A stretch of 9,162 bases of DNA from contig DNJC01000064.1 of NCBI GenBank assembly GCA_003490025.1, forward strand, positions 1,004 through 10,165, read 5' to 3'. This DNA is from Geobacter sp. GTDB lineage: Bacteria > Desulfobacterota > Desulfuromonadia > Geobacterales > Geobacteraceae. Below the pieces are notes generated by a model. That model saw nothing but the letters and a program-made list of their open reading frames with translations, ran no database searches and was not told where the DNA came from. Position numbers and translations under genes: made by a program. This document shows positions 6,735 to 9,162 of the stretch, piece by piece (position 1 is the first letter of the stretch; each line of letters starts with the position of its first letter).

Positions 6735-6766
6735 AAGAACCGACCGATGATAAGGCGGCAGACGCC

Positions 6767-8128
6767 ATGAAGCATACCGAAAAATACCTCGAAGAACTGA
6801 AGGCCAAGGGGCTGGAGCCCGAGCGCTACGCGCGCTATCGGGAGGAACTCGCCGTCACCCGCGACATCCCGTCGCAGGAGCGGCGCGGGCCGTTCCCCGA
6901 CTTCTCCAAGAGCCTCTACGCCTGGCAGGACTTGGCCGTGCTGCAGAACCAGGGGAGGATTCCGAACCCCTACCAGGTCCACATGAAAGCCCTGGACGAA
7001 CTCCTGGAGCGGGACCGGCAGAGGGAGAAGGACGGCTTCCCCAGGAAGATCAGGGTGGGGAGGCTGATCAAGCCTGGCAAGGGGGGGAAAGGGAAGATCG
7101 TGGTGGTTCCCTCCACCGAGGAGGAGAAGTTCATCCACGACCCGACCGTCCGGCCTCCGGGCGAAGGGGGCTCCACCGGCGGCAGCGGCAAGGGGGAAGA
7201 AGGAGAGGTAATCGGCGAACAGAAGGTGAGGGAAACCGGCGAGGAGCCGGGGCAGGGGCCCGGGCAGGGCGAGGGGGAATCCCACGAGATGGGGGCCTCC
7301 GCCTACGAACTGGGCCGGGTGCTCACCGAACAGTTCCAGCTTCCCAACCTGAAGGAAAAAGGGAAGAAGCGCTCCTTCACCCGCTACACCTACGAGCTGA
7401 CCGACCGCAACCGCGGCTCAGGGCAGGTGCTCGACAAGAAGGCGACCCTCCGCAAGATCGTCGAGACCAACATCTCGCTCGGCAACCTCCCGGATCTCTC
7501 CGACCTCGACCCGACCCGCTTCCTGATCTCGCCCCGCGACAAGGTGTACCGGGTCTTCTCCCAGGAGAAGGATTACGAACCGCAGGCGATGGTGTTCTTC
7601 CTGCGCGACTACTCCGGCTCCATGGCCGGGAAGGTGACCGAGCTGGTGGCGACCCAGCACGTGATGATCTACAGCTGGCTCCTGTACCAGTACGCGGGGC
7701 AGGTGGAGTCGCGTTTCATCCTGCACGACACCGAGGCGAAGGAGGTTCCCGACTTCCACACCTACTACAACTCGCGCGTGGCCGGGGGGACGGAGGTGGC
7801 GAGCGCCTACAAGCTCGTGAACGAGATCGTGGAGAAGGAGAACCTGGCCGCCGACTACAACATCTACGTCTTCCACGGCACCGACGGCGACGACTGGGAC
7901 ACCGGCGGGGACAAGGCGATACCGGAGCTGGTGCGGATCCTCTCCTACGTGAGCAGGATGGGGGTTACCATCGCCGAGCACGCCGGTACGCAGTGGACCG
8001 AGGTGGCGCGCTACCTGGAGAACTCCGGGCTCTTGCGGGACAAGCCGGACCACCTGCGCCTGGACGTGATGCACGAGGACGCCGAGGAGTCGCGCATCAT
8101 CGACGGGATAAGAAAGCTGATCTCGTAG
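6767..8128 (+). CDS. yeaH: DUF444 (YeaH/YhbH, UPF0229) protein with vWA-like domain
   Basis: This is a 453-residue protein, near the family size (E. coli YeaH is about 427). A charged N-terminal part is followed by a low-complexity Gly/Glu/Gln linker (about 133-170) and the family phrase FQLPNLKEKGKKR. The C-terminal half is a von Willebrand A-type fold with an apparent MIDAS metal site: D281-Y-S-G-S285, T342 in GGTEVASAY and D373 in GTDGDDW. The exact role is unknown. The homologue is co-expressed with the PrkA homologue YeaG in enterobacteria and is implicated in starvation survival, and a vWA fold suggests protein-protein contact. The first 75-90 residues do not resemble the YeaH N-terminus I remember. 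The only ribosome binding site visible is AAGG (6752-6755), 11 bases upstream and weak, so translation may be modest or coupled. A 172-nt repeat-filled gap separates it from prkA. Confidence 0.88.
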   Translation: MKHTEKYLEELKAKGLEPERYARYREELAVTRDIPSQERRGPFPDFSKSLYAWQDLAVLQNQGRIPNPYQVHMKALDELLERDRQREKDGFPRKIRVGRLIKPGKGGKGKIVVVPSTEEEKFIHDPTVRPPGEGGSTGGSGKGEEGEVIGEQKVRETGEEPGQGPGQGEGESHEMGASAYELGRVLTEQFQLPNLKEKGKKRSFTRYTYELTDRNRGSGQVLDKKATLRKIVETNISLGNLPDLSDLDPTRFLISPRDKVYRVFSQEKDYEPQAMVFFLRDYSGSMAGKVTELVATQHVMIYSWLLYQYAGQVESRFILHDTEAKEVPDFHTYYNSRVAGGTEVASAYKLVNEIVEKENLAADYNIYVFHGTDGDDWDTGGDKAIPELVRILSYVSRMGVTIAEHAGTQWTEVARYLENSGLLRDKPDHLRLDVMHEDAEESRIIDGIRKLIS

Positions 8129-8179
8129 CGACGACCTCTCTTCCTGGCGCGTGCGCGCGGACCAGGGGCGGATGGATGA

Positions 8180-8203
8180 GGGCGAATAATTATTCGCCCC
8201 TAC
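8180..8203 (-). repeat. GTAG-headed REP-like palindrome, copy A
   Basis: Read on the minus strand, a GTAG head is followed by the perfect 20-base palindrome GGGCGAATAATTATTCGCCC (8180-8199 on the plus strand). It matches copy B at 23 of 24 positions and lies inverted to it. The palindrome differs from the REP family at 6669-6734, but the GTAGG head is shared. Confidence 0.85.
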
Positions 8204-8248
8204 GGTGGACGACAACGGCGCCTTCGCCATTCGGCTGGGAGAGCGCGG

Positions 8249-8272
8249 GTAGGGGCGAATAATCATTCGCCC
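8249..8272 (+). repeat. GTAG-headed REP-like palindrome, copy B
   Basis: The unit has a GTAG head at 8249-8252 and arms GGGCGAAT (8253-8260) and ATTCGCCC (8265-8272) around AATC. One base (C at 8264) differs from copy A. Copies A and B face each other with their GTAG heads inward across a 45-bp spacer (8204-8248). Confidence 0.85.
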
Positions 8273-8286
8273 GTTTAGAGGCAGTT

Positions 8287-9162
8287 ATGGAACTGATCAA
8301 CCAACACACCAAAGCGATCATGGAAGGTTGCAAGGAGCGGGCGCGGGCCGCCGGGCTCTCCTTCACCGACGAGAGTCTCGAATACATCGTCACCAACCGC
8401 GATCTGATCGAGCTCTCGCCCAAGGTCATGATCCCGACGCTATACGACTACTGGGTGCACGACGTCGAGGTGCTCAGGGGAAAGGGTGAGTACGAACTCT
8501 ACCCGCACAACCCCTACGAGACGGTGATCAACACCCGTCCCCCGATATCGTTCTACAACGACAACAACCCGGACTGGCTCAACGTGATGATCTTCTACCA
8601 CGTCCTGGGCCACATCGACTTCTTCCAGAACAACCTCTACTTCCGCCACACCTGGGAGTACGACTTCACCGGACAGGCGCTCTCGGACAAGAGGGTGATA
8701 GCCAAGCTGCGCGCCGAGAAGGGACGCTGGGTGGACTACATCCTGGAGTTCGCGCGCTCGATAGACAACCTGGTCGCCTACCACGGGGAACTCTCGCCGC
8801 TCTTCAAGGCGCCCGAGACCGCCACCTCCAGCCGGCTGGACTACTACTTCGACGTCTTCCTGCAGGTGGAGAAGAAGCTCCCGGTAGGGGAGTATCTGAA
8901 GGAGGTGGCGCGCTACAACGAGGCGATCGCGCAGAGCAGGGAGGACGGGGAGAAGCTCTTCTTCGCCGAGGCGGTCGCCAAGTACCCGGAAATGGAGGCT
9001 CATTACGCCAAGAGCCAGAACGTGAAGAGGGTGGAGCGGCGCGACCTGCTCCGTTTCCTGGTCGAGAACTCCGAGTTCCTGGCGCGGGACGAGAACCAGT
9101 GGATGCGCTCCGTGCTCGAAGTGGTCAGGAAGACCTCCATCTTCTTCCAGCCCCAGATCCGC
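8287..9162 (+). CDS. spoVR: SpoVR family protein (3' end beyond window)
   Basis: The frame is open from an ATG at 8287 to the window edge, giving 292 residues; family members are usually about 470-510, so roughly 60 percent is visible. SpoVR landmarks seen are YETVINTRPPISFY (about 78-91), H105-x-x-G-H109 followed by IDFFQNN (110-116), and the late region RRDLLRFL...W...VLEVVRKTSIFFQPQIR ending at residue 292. That end lies just before where the family's MNEGWA motif would be expected. SpoVR was named for a role in B. subtilis spore cortex formation, but it is widespread in non-sporeformers (YcgB in E. coli), where it tracks with PrkA and DUF444. AGAGG lies five bases before the ATG. Compared with remembered YcgB, there is an extra stretch of roughly 20 residues after the H-x-x-G-H motif region. 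Confidence 0.88.
   Translation, partial: MELINQHTKAIMEGCKERARAAGLSFTDESLEYIVTNRDLIELSPKVMIPTLYDYWVHDVEVLRGKGEYELYPHNPYETVINTRPPISFYNDNNPDWLNVMIFYHVLGHIDFFQNNLYFRHTWEYDFTGQALSDKRVIAKLRAEKGRWVDYILEFARSIDNLVAYHGELSPLFKAPETATSSRLDYYFDVFLQVEKKLPVGEYLKEVARYNEAIAQSREDGEKLFFAEAVAKYPEMEAHYAKSQNVKRVERRDLLRFLVENSEFLARDENQWMRSVLEVVRKTSIFFQPQIR

Larger units (their letters stand above)
8129..8286. other. Repeat-bearing gap between DUF444 gene and spoVR
   Basis: This 158-nt spacer contains the inverted REP pair (8180-8272) and no gene. No terminator with a T tract is present, so read-through from the DUF444 gene into spoVR is likely. The spoVR ribosome binding site AGAGG (8277-8281) begins only four bases after the second REP copy. 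Confidence 0.6.

Noticed and set aside
6595..8286. CRISPR array
   Set aside because: The repeats are tandem heptamers and inverted REP pairs. There are no regularly spaced direct repeats with unique spacers.

Overview
The window is GC-rich with a strong G/C third-position preference. Its gene content suggests a member of the Geobacter group (Desulfuromonadota): a HEAT-repeat protein next to an HD-GYP protein, the PrkA/DUF444/SpoVR gene order, and GTAG-headed REP palindromes and GGGGACT heptamers between genes. This assignment comes from recognised protein families and repeat style, not from a search.

Layout: 1-189 holds no convincing gene. A good sigma70-type promoter (190-218) precedes a probable two-gene operon. 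It encodes a 558-aa HEAT-repeat protein (313-1989) and a 479-aa HD-GYP-type protein (2005-3444), separated by 15 nt. Both proteins appear to begin with the same type of roughly 110-residue N-terminal domain. A 215-aa secreted lipoprotein (3469-4116, minus strand) converges on them, with only 24 nt between the stop codons. A 423-nt AT-richer control region (4117-4539) follows. It contains a perfect 10-bp-arm palindrome and a plausible promoter for the next genes.

The second half is the conserved PrkA, YeaH/YhbH (DUF444) and SpoVR triad on the plus strand: prkA (4540-6594), a DUF444 gene (6767-8128) and spoVR (8287 to the window edge, incomplete). In Escherichia coli the homologues YeaG/YeaH are tied to RpoS-type stress and nitrogen-starvation responses. 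In Bacillus subtilis, PrkA and SpoVR affect sporulation. The proteins here look like divergent members of each family. Both gaps between these genes are filled by repeats: a heptamer array plus a perfect 27-bp-arm REP doublet in the first, and an inverted pair of a different GTAG-headed palindrome in the second.

The best candidates for undescribed biology are the HEAT/HD-GYP pair with its shared N-terminal domain and altered HD-GYP signature, the divergent PrkA triad with its upstream palindrome, and the two REP families inside one operon. No CRISPR array, tRNA, rRNA, transposase or phage gene was seen.
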